DNA from: Colivicinus sp963607765
GTDB taxonomy: Bacteria > Bacillota_I > Bacilli_A > Erysipelotrichales > Erysipelotrichaceae
Direction of reading: 5' to 3'
Assembly (NCBI GenBank): GCA_963607765.1
Contig: CAVDDT010000016.1
Span: 62,001-126,000, forward strand
Length of the DNA stretch: 64,000 nucleotides
In this document: positions 41,912-51,017 of the stretch, piece after piece
Layout: each line of letters opens with the position of its first letter
How positions within the stretch are numbered: the stretch's first letter is position 1
The notes under the pieces: generated by a model
What the model was told of the DNA's origin: nothing
The model's input: the letters and a program-made list of their open reading frames with translations, nothing else
Database searches by the model: none
Position numbers and translations under genes: made by a program

Positions 41912-43217
41912 GGTATGTAAGTTTGGTGGCAGCTCTCTTGCGAGTAGCGAACAATTTAAAAAGATTAAGAATATTGTCTATAAGGAAGAAGAGAGAAAGG
42001 TTATTGTAGCTTCTGCTTGTGGCAAAGCTTTTAAGGAAGATCATAAAGTTACTGATTTACTTTATCTTTGTTTAGCACATAAAAAATATGGTATGTCTTA
42101 TGATGACATGATTAAACAAATTTATGATAAGCATAAGGCCATCATTGATGATTTAAAACTTGATTTTGATTTAGACAAAGAGATTGATAATATTCGATAT
42201 CTTTTAGACAACAACAAGAATAGTGATGAAGTTGTATCTTATGGCGAATTCCTGTCTAGTAGATTACTGGCCTTATATTTAGATGCAAAGTTTGTTGATG
42301 CTAGAGAAGTTATTTGTTTTAACTATGATGGAAGTATAAATATTGATAAAACATATGATAAGTTTGTGCCTTATTTAAGTACTGATAAAAAGATTGTTGT
42401 GCCTGGCTTTTATGGCTGTCTACCTAATGGAATTGTTAAATTAATGAGTAGAGGTGGCAGCGATATTACGGGTGCATTGTTAGCTAATGTATGTGATGCT
42501 TCTATTTATGAAAATTGGACAGATGTAAGTGGAATATATGTATGTGATCCACGTATTATTAAAAATCCTAAGAAAATAAAAACAATTACCTATGGTGAAC
42601 TTAGAGAAATGTCTTATATGGGAGCTAGTGTTCTTCATGATGAATCAATTTATCCTGTTAAGATTAAGAATATTCCAATTAATATCAGGAATACTAATAA
42701 ACCTGATGATAAGGGAACGATTATCGTTTCAACTGTTTCTAAAAAAGAAAGCGAGCTTCCTATCACGGGTATAACCGGCAAAAAAGATTTCATGGTAGTC
42801 AATATTGTTAAGAGTAATTCTAGTAGCGAAATTGGTTTCTTGAAGAAAGCACTTGAAGTTTTTGAATCATATAAAATTCCTGTAGTCCTTGTGACTACTG
42901 GCATTGATTCTTTTTCAATAATAGTTGATAAGAATGATATTAAAAATAATGCTTATGAGGTTTCAAATCAAATTAAGAGTGAGTTAAAGTGTGAAGAAGT
43001 ATCTATTTATGATAACTTATCACTTGTGTGTGTAGTTGGCATTGGAATGAGAGATAGAAAAGGCATTTCGGGTGAAATTTTCTCTTTGCTTGGCCAAAAT
43101 GGCATAAACATTAGAACTATTTCTCAAGGTGCTGATGAAATATCTATTTTGGTTGGTGTTGATGATGAAAATTTTTCTAAGACAATAGAAGTAATATATA
43201 AGAGGTTTATAAAATGA
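41904..43217 (+). CDS. Aspartate kinase
   Basis: The 437-residue enzyme phosphorylates aspartate at the head of the pathway. CKFGGSSLASSEQ is the conserved N-terminal ATP/substrate motif, SYGEFLSSRLLA the Ser/Glu pair, SRGGSDITGALLA the Gly-rich loop. Two C-terminal ACT domains (about 300-370 and 375-437) should give feedback control by lysine or threonine. The ATG at 41904 lies inside the end of hom. No diaminopimelate genes follow, so here the kinase serves the threonine branch. The stop overlaps asd (ATGA). The symbol is left open because isoform cannot be told. Confidence 0.94.
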   Translation: MIKVCKFGGSSLASSEQFKKIKNIVYKEEERKVIVASACGKAFKEDHKVTDLLYLCLAHKKYGMSYDDMIKQIYDKHKAIIDDLKLDFDLDKEIDNIRYLLDNNKNSDEVVSYGEFLSSRLLALYLDAKFVDAREVICFNYDGSINIDKTYDKFVPYLSTDKKIVVPGFYGCLPNGIVKLMSRGGSDITGALLANVCDASIYENWTDVSGIYVCDPRIIKNPKKIKTITYGELREMSYMGASVLHDESIYPVKIKNIPINIRNTNKPDDKGTIIVSTVSKKESELPITGITGKKDFMVVNIVKSNSSSEIGFLKKALEVFESYKIPVVLVTTGIDSFSIIVDKNDIKNNAYEVSNQIKSELKCEEVSIYDNLSLVCVVGIGMRDRKGISGEIFSLLGQNGINIRTISQGADEISILVGVDDENFSKTIEVIYKRFIK

Positions 43218-44188
43218 GGATAGCAATTTTAGGGGCAACTGGTGCTGTGGGCAGACAAATGATTGAATGCCTAGATGAACAAAACATTGATGTGACTGAT
43301 TTAGTTCTTTTGGCTAGCAAAAAAAGTGAAGGCCAAGTAATTAAATTTAAGGATAAGGAATATGTTGTGCATGAAGTAAAACATGATTCTTTTGCGGGCT
43401 GCGATATAGTTTTGGGAGCCAGCAGTAATGAAGTAGCTAAAACATATAGAGAAGATATCGTTAAAGCTGGGGCTGTTTTTATAGATAATTCTAGCGCATT
43501 TAGGATGGAAGATGATGTTCCACTTGTGGTGCCAGAAATTAATGGTGAAGACGCTAAAAAACACCATGGAGTTATTTCTAATCCGAATTGTTCGACAATT
43601 ATTACTTTGATGGCAATTAATGCGATTAACAAAGTATCGCCAATTAAATGTATGATTGCTTCTACTTATCAAGCTGTTTCAGGTGCTGGAAAAGGTGGCA
43701 TTGATGAACTAAATGAGGAAATAAAAGATATTAACTATAAGCCTAATGTATTTCCATATACTATTGCTTATAACTGTATTCCTTTTATTGGCTCTATTAA
43801 AACAGATGATTATACAAGTGAAGAAATGAAGATGGAAAATGAAGGTAGAAAAATTCTTCATAATCCAAATTTAAAAGTAACTTGTACATGTGTTAGGGTT
43901 CCAGTATTAAGAAGCCATTGCATTAGTGTTTCATTAAAGTGCGAAAAAGATTTAACGGTAGATGAAGTAAAACAAGCTTTAGGTAAACAAGAAGGTGTTG
44001 TTTTATATGATGAACCATTAGATAACAAATATCCGATGCCTATTGTTACGAGCAATCAAGACAAAGTATATGTTGGTAGAATTAGAAAAGATAGGGCACT
44101 TGAAGGTGGAATTTCTTTATTTTGTTCTGGCGATCAAATTAGAAAAGGTGCCGCAAGCAACGCTGTTGAAATAATTAAGTATCTATAA
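43214..44188 (+). CDS. asd: Aspartate-semialdehyde dehydrogenase
   Basis: This 324-residue NADPH enzyme reduces aspartyl phosphate. ILGATGAVGRQMIECLDE is the nucleotide loop, SNPNCSTIITLMA contains the catalytic Cys, SGAGKGGIDEL and RVPVLRSHCISVSL (catalytic His) follow. Length is normal. It is coupled to the aspartokinase by an ATGA overlap, and a terminator follows the stop, so hom-ask-asd is one operon that makes homoserine for thrB/thrC on the opposite strand. Confidence 0.96.
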   Translation: MRIAILGATGAVGRQMIECLDEQNIDVTDLVLLASKKSEGQVIKFKDKEYVVHEVKHDSFAGCDIVLGASSNEVAKTYREDIVKAGAVFIDNSSAFRMEDDVPLVVPEINGEDAKKHHGVISNPNCSTIITLMAINAINKVSPIKCMIASTYQAVSGAGKGGIDELNEEIKDINYKPNVFPYTIAYNCIPFIGSIKTDDYTSEEMKMENEGRKILHNPNLKVTCTCVRVPVLRSHCISVSLKCEKDLTVDEVKQALGKQEGVVLYDEPLDNKYPMPIVTSNQDKVYVGRIRKDRALEGGISLFCSGDQIRKGAASNAVEIIKYL

Positions 44189-44190
44189 AG

Positions 44191-44214
44191 AAAAGCCCTC
44201 TAAATGGGCTTTTT
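44191..44214 (+). terminator. Terminator of hom-ask-asd
   Basis: AAAAGCCC pairs with GGGCTTTT around TCTAAAT. Confidence 0.85.
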
Positions 44215-44222
44215 AAGTACAA

Positions 44223-44298
44223 TGGTGCCGACGATAGGACTTGAACCTACGACCTACGCGTTACGAGTGCGTTGCACTACCAACTGTGCTACGTCGGC
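44223..44298 (-). tRNA. tRNA-Thr (anticodon CGU)
   Basis: Reading the minus strand from 44298, the acceptor arm GCCGACG pairs with CGTCGGC, then a D arm with AGTTGGTAG, anticodon loop CTCGTAA giving anticodon CGU, and a T arm with GGTTCAAGTCC. The 3' CCA is encoded (76 bases in all). CGU reads ACG threonine codons. It lies directly after the threonine pathway operon, on the opposite strand, and just after the FemAB gene pair. Confidence 0.95.
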
Positions 44299-44308
44299 AA
44301 ATATAAGC

Positions 44309-45559
44309 TTATTTTTTAGTAAGCTTATATAATTTTAACATAATGTTGTATAGATGTTTCATAGTTGAGTTAATCGTATATTCAAATTGGCCAATAAGTT
44401 CAACTACTTCACCACCATATTGTTTTTTATAAGTATATAGGCCATAACTTTCAGATTTAGGATCAAAGTTACCGGTTATACCATAGAAATTATAATAATC
44501 ATATCCTTCTTGTTTGCATAGCCTAATTAGTTCGGCAACAATAATATTTGAAGTGTTGAAGTTTTGTAGATAATCTTCATCATTTCCAGCAAGCAACATA
44601 ATTGCTTCTTTACCAAAAGTAAGTAAACATACAACACTTAATGGAACTTTTTTGCCATATTGTTCCAATTTGTTCAAATCCTCAAGTAGCTTCTTATTGG
44701 AATTTAAAGTTACGTTTTCTTCTTTGATTCGGCCGGCATTCCTATCTTCATGTAAAGATAATTTTTCAATTGTTTTATTCAATTTTTCAATCTCTAAATT
44801 AACATTATTTCTACATTTATCAATATCGATTTCCGCTACCATATACCTTAGAATCTTTTCTGGATTTAAGGCAGTGTACATTTGTTTATAGTAACCTAAT
44901 GGACGGTCGATAAAGCCTTTTCTTTTTGCGGTTTTCTCCATTAGATTTTTAAAGATATCAATTTCATTCTCTCTTAATTCTCTAACTTCAATTCCGAAAT
45001 AATCTTTTTTATTAGCTCTTCTTTTGGCTTCCTTTTTAAAATTATTTACTAGTTCTTCATAAGTTTTATCTTTAATGTTTAGTCTAAATAACCATCTTGG
45101 TTGAAGATTTTCATAATAAAGATTGTAACCAGTATGTTTAAAACCAATTGCAGTTAACTTATCAACAATCTTTTTATTATCAAATGAATCTTCAGTTATG
45201 TTTCCATCTATATCTCGATTATTTAATCTTATATATGGATCAATGATTAACTGAAATACATTTTTTGTTTTTAAGTATTCAATAAACTCTTTAGTACACT
45301 TTTCTAAAGTATCCAAATTATCATAGTTAGTTAAAATGCCCCTTGGAGAGTAACTTAAGTAGCTATTGAAAACTGGCATCTTTTTTAATAAAAATAATGA
45401 AGCGGCTTTTAAAGAATCTCCCTCATAATATCCCAAAAATAATGCTTTCCATCCTGTATATGACTTTAAAGTCGCCCAATTACTTGTTTGATAGAAAGTA
45501 GTACAATCAAAAGATTTACTAATAGAATTAAATTCTTCCTTATTAATTTCTTTTATCAT
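44309..45559 (-). CDS. FemA/B/X-type aminoacyltransferase, second of pair (416 aa)
   Basis: The protein has the FemAB twin-GNAT layout: N-terminal TFYQTSNWATLKSYTGW, YSPRGILTNYDNLD, RWLFRLNIKDKTYEELV, a coiled-coil insertion (about 245-285, NLEIEKLNKTIEKLSLHEDR) and the C-terminal YYNFYGITGNFDPKSESYGLY. These enzymes use aminoacyl-tRNA to add residues to the lipid II stem peptide and build interpeptide bridges. Its start shares a base with the stop of the first copy, with AAAGGAAA as ribosome-binding site. The amino acid added cannot be told from sequence. Confidence 0.92.
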   Translation of the reverse strand: MIKEINKEEFNSISKSFDCTTFYQTSNWATLKSYTGWKALFLGYYEGDSLKAASLFLLKKMPVFNSYLSYSPRGILTNYDNLDTLEKCTKEFIEYLKTKNVFQLIIDPYIRLNNRDIDGNITEDSFDNKKIVDKLTAIGFKHTGYNLYYENLQPRWLFRLNIKDKTYEELVNNFKKEAKRRANKKDYFGIEVRELRENEIDIFKNLMEKTAKRKGFIDRPLGYYKQMYTALNPEKILRYMVAEIDIDKCRNNVNLEIEKLNKTIEKLSLHEDRNAGRIKEENVTLNSNKKLLEDLNKLEQYGKKVPLSVVCLLTFGKEAIMLLAGNDEDYLQNFNTSNIIVAELIRLCKQEGYDYYNFYGITGNFDPKSESYGLYTYKKQYGGEVVELIGQFEYTINSTMKHLYNIMLKLYKLTKK

Positions 45560-46827
45560 TATTTATTTCCTTTAAGTGACAGTTTATATAAAATACGTCT
45601 TCTAGCTTTTAATAATGAACCAATAATCTTGTTTGCGATAGGTTTTACCACAAAATCAAATTCTCCCACAAACTCATCGAAGTCACCACCAAAGCGTAAC
45701 TTAAATAGATAAATTCCGTAAATTTCACTATCTTTATCTACTTTTCCTTCTGATCCATAAAAATCAACTTGTTTGTATCCTTGTTTCTTACTATCTAGAA
45801 GAATGTGGTAATAAAGTTCATAATTAGCGTTTAAAAACAATAATTGGTCACTATTTCCACCATGTATTGTCCATACTTTATCGCCAAACTTAGCTGTAAT
45901 AATGGAAGATAGAACAATTCTCTTTTCGCTCAAACAATCAACTTCTTTTTTTAGTTTTAGAACCTTATTCCTCTTTGCGTCTAAATCCTTTAATTTGTTA
46001 ACTTTTTTAGGGCCGTCTGGTCTTTTATTAACATCTTCAATTTCTTTATCAACTAAAGAAAGCTTGTTGCTGAAGACTTCCTTTAATTTATCGCTATCGA
46101 TACTAGCAACATAAATATCGGCTTCATCGTTTTCCTTTAAAGATTCATAGAAGTTTCTAAAGTATTCGATTGGCTCTATATACATCTTTTTTCTTAAAGA
46201 AGTTTCTTTCATGACTTTATAAAAGTCATCTAGGGCACCAACTTCGTTTTTGGTGATTGTTACTTCGTAAGGGTTGTGCTCTTTTAATATCTTTTTGGTT
46301 GTGCTATGAAGAGAATTAAATATTTCTTCTTCACTTTTTTCAACATCTACTCTAAATGTAAATCTAGGAGCTGAGCTTTCGGAAAACTTAGTAGTAAATC
46401 CTCTAAATGTTCCATTTAGTGATTCAAAATAAGAAATTAAATCATAATTTTCTTTGTATTCGATAGCTCTATTAGCTTCATCATCAAGTTTGGCAATGAT
46501 TAAGTCAGGATTAATTTTGAAGTAAAGTCCATTTCTTTGTTTAACATATTCCTTTAGCTTCTCAATCATTGTTTTCACAAGATTTAAATCGCTATAATCA
46601 ACTATAAAGCCTCTTGGACAATAGAATGTTGAGTAACAAAGTACTTTCTTTTCTAAAAGAAGAGCTGTACCAACAAGTTTGTTGCCATCAAATAGGCCAA
46701 GCTTATGAATAATATATCCACGATTCTTTGAAACCTTCCCCCATGCACTTGTCTGCATGAAATGAGGCTTATTACTATATAAGACGAAAGTGTCTAATTG
46801 CTTATCTTCAATATTTCTAATTTCCAT
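45559..46827 (-). CDS. FemA/B/X-type aminoacyltransferase, first of pair (422 aa)
   Basis: A paralogue of the following gene with the same order of motifs: HFMQTSAWGKVSKNRGY, YCPRGFIVDYSDLN, RFTFRVDVEKSEEEIF, a charged coiled-coil insertion near 245-295 and VDFYGSEGKVDKDSEIYGIY. Two different copies in tandem suggest a two-residue bridge or two-step addition (inference). Start at ATG 46827: TATAAT ends 2 bases before ATG 46833 but 8 before 46827, and there is no ribosome-binding site, so a leaderless start at the second ATG fits better. The promoter lies against the end of cca. Confidence 0.9.
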   Translation of the reverse strand: MEIRNIEDKQLDTFVLYSNKPHFMQTSAWGKVSKNRGYIIHKLGLFDGNKLVGTALLLEKKVLCYSTFYCPRGFIVDYSDLNLVKTMIEKLKEYVKQRNGLYFKINPDLIIAKLDDEANRAIEYKENYDLISYFESLNGTFRGFTTKFSESSAPRFTFRVDVEKSEEEIFNSLHSTTKKILKEHNPYEVTITKNEVGALDDFYKVMKETSLRKKMYIEPIEYFRNFYESLKENDEADIYVASIDSDKLKEVFSNKLSLVDKEIEDVNKRPDGPKKVNKLKDLDAKRNKVLKLKKEVDCLSEKRIVLSSIITAKFGDKVWTIHGGNSDQLLFLNANYELYYHILLDSKKQGYKQVDFYGSEGKVDKDSEIYGIYLFKLRFGGDFDEFVGEFDFVVKPIANKIIGSLLKARRRILYKLSLKGNK

Positions 46828-46835
46828 ACTCATCG

Positions 46836-46841
46836 ATTATA
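46836..46841 (-). promoter_or_regulatory. -10 box of the FemAB pair, predicted leaderless
   Basis: Perfect TATAAT on the minus strand, 8 bases before ATG 46827; TTAAGT 17 bases further upstream is a weak -35. Confidence 0.5.
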
Positions 46842-47969
46842 TCATTTATCATTAAGATACTTAATAAGAGCGTTATGTTGATTGCTTATTTCTTTATGGT
46901 GAATTTTATCTATTAGCTTGTTTAAAATTATTTTGATATCCTCACCATAGTATCCAAATTTCATTAAATCTTGGCCGTTTATCTCTATCGTGTTGCGATT
47001 AACCATATAAGGTTTTAAATCCAAATATCTTGCATTTAAATTAATGTTATACAGTTGCGATAAGTAAGCTAAAATATCTTGACTATTCTCATTGCTTAAT
47101 AAAGATATGAAGTTATAGTCTTCTTTAATATTTATTTTTGTAGCTTCAATTAAAGCATCCAATAAATTAATTTCTTTTCTAGAAAACTTTAGTTTCTTTA
47201 AACTATAACCATCTGTTTTGCTTAGCAAGTAGGCAAGTGCAAAATATGCGTTGCTAAAATTGTTCACTGTTTCATCAACTTTTTTAAAAGGAATGAAAGT
47301 ATTGTATATTTCTAAATAATTATTAATATTATTTTGACGATTATCTTTGTTGTCTAAGATTTTTAATAGCTCATCTTTTTTTCTCTCCATTGAAATAAAA
47401 TTTAAAAGATCTTTATTATTAAACATTGCTTCTTTCGTTTTTATCTCTATGTCAAAATTTAATTTGCTTGAAAACCTTAGAGCTCTAAGTATTCTTAAGG
47501 CATCTTCATAAAATCTAGTATTAGGATCGCCAATCGCTCTTATTAATTTGTTGTTTAGATCGGATACGCCATCATATTCATCTATCAAATTATCATCAAT
47601 ATCAAGGCACATTGCATTTATTGTAAAATCTCTTCTTTTTAAATCATCTTTTAAATTATCGCCAAAAATAACTGTTTCTGGGTGTCTGTGGTCAATATAG
47701 TTTACATCGCTTCTAAAGGTAGTTATGTCTATTTTTAGATTATCTATTAAAACAGTAACTGTGCCATGAACTATTCCTGTTTGATATAAGGGATAATTAT
47801 TAAACAAAGCTTTAACAACATTTACTGAAGCATTGCTTGTGATATCGAAGTCATCAATCTTTCTTTTTAATAATAGATTTCTAACAGCACCGCCTACAAG
47901 ATAGCCTTCGTAGTCATTTTCTTTTAAAATTTTTAAAACTAAATAAATTTGTGAAGGGATTTCTTTCAT
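46842..47969 (-). CDS. cca: tRNA nucleotidyltransferase (CCA-adding enzyme)
   Basis: The 375-residue enzyme belongs to the class II nucleotidyltransferases. YLVGGAVRNLLLKRKIDDFDI (split as GGAVRNLLL and DDFD) holds the two catalytic Asp, RRDFTINAM and EDALRILRALRFSSKLNF are the neck motifs. It completes or repairs the tRNA 3' end. Length agrees with Bacillus-type Cca. ATG 47969 follows TATAAT by 6 bases without a ribosome-binding site, suggesting a leaderless message. Divergent from the next gene with only 32 bases between. Confidence 0.92.
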   Translation of the reverse strand: MKEIPSQIYLVLKILKENDYEGYLVGGAVRNLLLKRKIDDFDITSNASVNVVKALFNNYPLYQTGIVHGTVTVLIDNLKIDITTFRSDVNYIDHRHPETVIFGDNLKDDLKRRDFTINAMCLDIDDNLIDEYDGVSDLNNKLIRAIGDPNTRFYEDALRILRALRFSSKLNFDIEIKTKEAMFNNKDLLNFISMERKKDELLKILDNKDNRQNNINNYLEIYNTFIPFKKVDETVNNFSNAYFALAYLLSKTDGYSLKKLKFSRKEINLLDALIEATKINIKEDYNFISLLSNENSQDILAYLSQLYNINLNARYLDLKPYMVNRNTIEINGQDLMKFGYYGEDIKIILNKLIDKIHHKEISNQHNALIKYLNDK

Positions 47970-47975
47970 AGTCTT

Positions 47976-47992
47976 ATTATAAATGCTAAAAT
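47976..47992. promoter_or_regulatory. Back-to-back -10 boxes of two leaderless genes in a 32-base gap
   Basis: TATAAT on the minus strand (47981-47976) is 6 bases from the cca ATG; TGCTAAAAT on the plus strand (-10 at 47987-47992) is 9 bases from ATG 48002. Upstream promoter contacts of each must lie in the other gene. Confidence 0.5.
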
Positions 47993-48001
47993 AAAAACAA
48001 G

Positions 48002-49420
48002 ATGTATGATGTAATTGTAATTGGTGGTGGAGTTACTGGTTGTGCTATTTTAAGACAACTTAGTAAATACAACCTAAAAATCGCTCTTCTTGAAAAAGAA
48101 GAAGATGTTTGTTCTGGTACTAGTAAGGCGAATAGCGCAATTGTTCATGCGGGATATGATGCTAAGACAGGTTCCTTAAAGGCTAAGTTTAATGTAAGGG
48201 GAAATGTTTTAATTAAAGAACTTTCTAAACAGCTAAATTTCGCATACAGAAGCAATGGTTCTATGGTTTTGTGCTTTGATGAAAACGATTATCCAAAGCT
48301 AGAGGAGCTATATAATCGTGGTATTGCTAATGGCGTTCCTGACATGGAAATTATTGATGGGAATAGAGCAAGAGAAATAGAGCCTCACTTAAGCACGAGT
48401 GTTAAATACGCTTTACTTGCGAAAACTGGTGGTATCGTTTGTCCGTTTGATATGAATATTGCATTTGCGGAGAATGCGATCGAAAATGGAGCTGAAATAA
48501 TATTGAATACCGAAGTTAAGTCCATCGTTAAAAAAGATGGATATTATCTAATTAATGGCCAGTATAAAAGTAAATGTGTAGTTAATGCCGCTGGAGTTTA
48601 TGGAGATAAATTACATAATTTAGTTTGTAAAGAAAAGACAAAGATTACTCCTAGAAAGGGCGATTATTGTCTATTTGATAGTGAAGTAGGAAATTTGGTT
48701 TCACATACTATTTTTCAACTTCCTACAAGTTTTGGAAAAGGTGTGCTTGTAACGCCTACTGTACATGGTAATTTGCTTGTTGGGCCTAGTGCTACCGATA
48801 TTGAAGATAAGGAAGCTACAAACACAAGCAAGGAAGATCTCGAATATATTCTTAAACATGCTAAGTTGTCTGTTGATAGTCTTCCTACAAATAAGATAAT
48901 CACTTCTTTTACAGGGCTTAGAGCTGCTCCTGAGGGCAAGGATTTTATTGTCCAAGAAAGCGAAGATAATTTCTTTGATGCGATCGGAATCGAATCTCCA
49001 GGTTTAACTAGCGCTCCAGCAATAGGCGAATATGTTGGTGATTTAGTAGCTAATAAGTTAGGTGCTAGTAAGAAAGATAATTTTATTTCGACACGTAAGG
49101 GTTTTGTTCACTTGAAGGATTTAAGTATAGAAGAGAGAACTAAACTAATCAAGGAAAATCCAAAGTATGGTCAAATCGTGTGTAGATGTCTTGAAGTAAG
49201 TGAGGGTGAAATAATTGATGCGATTAATCGTCCTTTAAAAGCTACTTCTTTAGATGCAATAAAAAGAAGAACACACGCTGGAATGGGAAGGTGCCAAGCT
49301 GGTTTCTGTACGCCTATGGTAATGGAAATTCTAGCTAGAGAATTAAAGGTTGATAAAACTACTATCTGTAAGAATAATGCAAGTTCTAAGATGCTTGTTG
49401 GAAAGATGTCAGAGAGATGA
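48002..49420 (+). CDS. GlpA-like FAD oxidoreductase with C-terminal [2Fe-2S] domain
   Basis: This 472-residue flavoprotein starts with the FAD-binding GGGVTGCAILRQLSKYN, has AIVHAGYDAKTGSLKAKFNVRGN typical of glycerol-3-phosphate dehydrogenase/L-2-hydroxyglutarate oxidase-type DAO enzymes, and ends with a BFD-like domain (IVCRCLEVSEGEI ... GMGRCQAGFC) whose four Cys bind [2Fe-2S]. With the next two genes it forms the recurring GlpA-like/GlpB-like/DUF1667 trio, thought to oxidise glycerol 3-phosphate or a related 2-hydroxy substrate and pass electrons to a carrier. No glpK or glpF is here. The substrate is not certain. Confidence 0.87.
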   Translation: MYDVIVIGGGVTGCAILRQLSKYNLKIALLEKEEDVCSGTSKANSAIVHAGYDAKTGSLKAKFNVRGNVLIKELSKQLNFAYRSNGSMVLCFDENDYPKLEELYNRGIANGVPDMEIIDGNRAREIEPHLSTSVKYALLAKTGGIVCPFDMNIAFAENAIENGAEIILNTEVKSIVKKDGYYLINGQYKSKCVVNAAGVYGDKLHNLVCKEKTKITPRKGDYCLFDSEVGNLVSHTIFQLPTSFGKGVLVTPTVHGNLLVGPSATDIEDKEATNTSKEDLEYILKHAKLSVDSLPTNKIITSFTGLRAAPEGKDFIVQESEDNFFDAIGIESPGLTSAPAIGEYVGDLVANKLGASKKDNFISTRKGFVHLKDLSIEERTKLIKENPKYGQIVCRCLEVSEGEIIDAINRPLKATSLDAIKRRTHAGMGRCQAGFCTPMVMEILARELKVDKTTICKNNASSKMLVGKMSER

Positions 49421-50667
49421 AAAATGTTGATGCAGTAATTGTTGGTGGAGGACCTGCTGGTCTTGCAAGTGCTCTTGCCTTAAAAGAAAATGGAATTAAT
49501 TCTATTTTAATTATCGAAAGAGATGATAAACTAGGTGGCATTTTAAATCAATGTATTCATAATGGCTTTGGCCTTCATACTTTTAAAGAAGAACTTACCG
49601 GCCCAGAATATGCGAATAGATTCATCGAAAAAGTCAATGAACAAAATATTGAATATATTTTAAATAGCACCGTTATTGACATTAGCGAAGATAAGAAAGT
49701 TACTTATGTTTCTAAACAGGGGTTAGATATTGTAAATGCCAAGGCTGTTATTCTAGCAATGGGATGTAGAGAAAGGCCAAGAGGTGCTTTAAATATTCCA
49801 GGATATAGACCTGCTGGTATTTATTCTGCTGGTACTGCTCAAAAGCTAATGAATATTGAAGGCTATATGGTTGGCAAAGAAGTTGTCATTTTAGGTTCTG
49901 GTGATATTGGCCTAATTATGGCAAGAAGACTTAGCTTAGAAGGTGCTAATGTTAAGTGTGTAGCTGAGATTATGCCTTATTCAGGCGGTCTTAAAAGAAA
50001 CATCGTCCAATGCTTAAATGATTTTAATATTCCGCTATTATTAAGCCATACAGTTGTTGATATTAAGGGGAAAGAAAGAGTAGAGGCTATTGTGATTGCT
50101 GAGGTTGATGAAAATCGTCAAGTAATCAAGGGCAGTGAGATTGAATATAAATGTGATACGCTTCTTTTGTCTGTTGGTCTTCTTCCTGAAAATGAATTAA
50201 GTAGAAAGGCTAATGTTGAATTATCTAGAGTAACTGGCGGTCCGGTAGTAAAAGATAATTTAGAAACTTCCATTCCTGGTATATTTGCTTGCGGAAATGT
50301 CTTACATGTACATGATTTAGTTGACTATGTAAGTAGTGAGGCTAAACTTGCTGGTGAATATGCAGCCAAATATATAAATTGCAAGCCTAATGATAAGAAA
50401 CTTATCCCAATTGAAACAAAGGATGGAGTTAGATATAGTGTTCCAAGCTTAGTTGATGTAAACAACATGGCCGATAAGATCATTGTTCGTTTTAGGGTTA
50501 ATAATGTTTATAAAAATAGAAGTATTGTGGTGTCTGTTGATGACAAAGAAATTAAAACGATTAAAAAGAAAGTGTTGGCTCCAGGAGAAATGGAACAATT
50601 ATTTTTACTAAAAGATGAAATTAAAGATGCTTCTAAAATAAGTATTTATCTAAAGGAGACAGTATGA
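49417..50667 (+). CDS. Pyridine-nucleotide-disulfide-type FAD oxidoreductase, second of trio
   Basis: The 416-residue protein has an N-terminal FAD loop (VIVGGGPAGLASALALKENG), a central NAD(P) loop (VVILGSGDIGLIMARRL) and SIPGIFACGNVLHVHDLVD near the end, the GD-type FAD site. LGGILNQCIHNGFGLHTF has a Cys in the place of the redox region of this group. It probably reoxidises the GlpA-like subunit or transfers electrons to NAD(P). ATGA overlaps with both neighbours mean coupled translation and a complex. Confidence 0.87.
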   Translation: MKNVDAVIVGGGPAGLASALALKENGINSILIIERDDKLGGILNQCIHNGFGLHTFKEELTGPEYANRFIEKVNEQNIEYILNSTVIDISEDKKVTYVSKQGLDIVNAKAVILAMGCRERPRGALNIPGYRPAGIYSAGTAQKLMNIEGYMVGKEVVILGSGDIGLIMARRLSLEGANVKCVAEIMPYSGGLKRNIVQCLNDFNIPLLLSHTVVDIKGKERVEAIVIAEVDENRQVIKGSEIEYKCDTLLLSVGLLPENELSRKANVELSRVTGGPVVKDNLETSIPGIFACGNVLHVHDLVDYVSSEAKLAGEYAAKYINCKPNDKKLIPIETKDGVRYSVPSLVDVNNMADKIIVRFRVNNVYKNRSIVVSVDDKEIKTIKKKVLAPGEMEQLFLLKDEIKDASKISIYLKETV

Positions 50668-51011
50668 AAAAGGAAATGATTTGTATTGGTTGTCCACTTG
50701 GGTGCAATTTGTCAGTTGAAATAAATGGCGAAGATATTACGGTAACTGGTAATAATTGTCCAAATGGTGAAAGATATGCCAAAAATGAAATTGCAAATCC
50801 TGTTAGAATTCTTACTTCAACAATAGAGACAACAAACGGCAAAAGAGTTTCTTGTAAGACTAGCATAGCTATTCCTAAACCGTTGTTGTTTAAGTGCATG
50901 GAAGATATCAAACATGCCAAAGCTGATGTGCCTGTAAAAATAGGCGATGTATTAATCAAAAACATTGAGGGTACAGGTGCTGATATTATCGCTACTTCCA
51001 ATGTTAAATAA
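50664..51011 (+). CDS. DUF1667 protein, third of oxidoreductase trio
   Basis: The 115-residue protein has ICIGCPLGCNLSVEI (Cys 7 and 11, CxxxxC-like), GNNCPNGERYAKNE and VSCKTSIAIPK, the Cys pattern of DUF1667, which probably binds an Fe-S cluster. It always travels with GlpA/GlpB-like flavoproteins in anaerobic Bacillota and is inferred to be a small electron-transfer subunit. Its ATG overlaps the previous stop, and a terminator follows. Confidence 0.88.
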   Translation: MKKEMICIGCPLGCNLSVEINGEDITVTGNNCPNGERYAKNEIANPVRILTSTIETTNGKRVSCKTSIAIPKPLLFKCMEDIKHAKADVPVKIGDVLIKNIEGTGADIIATSNVK

Positions 51012-51017
51012 GCATAC

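Noticed and set aside
44309..46827. Recent gene duplication of FemAB
   Set aside because: The two copies share motifs but are clearly diverged along their length; this is an old paralogous pair.
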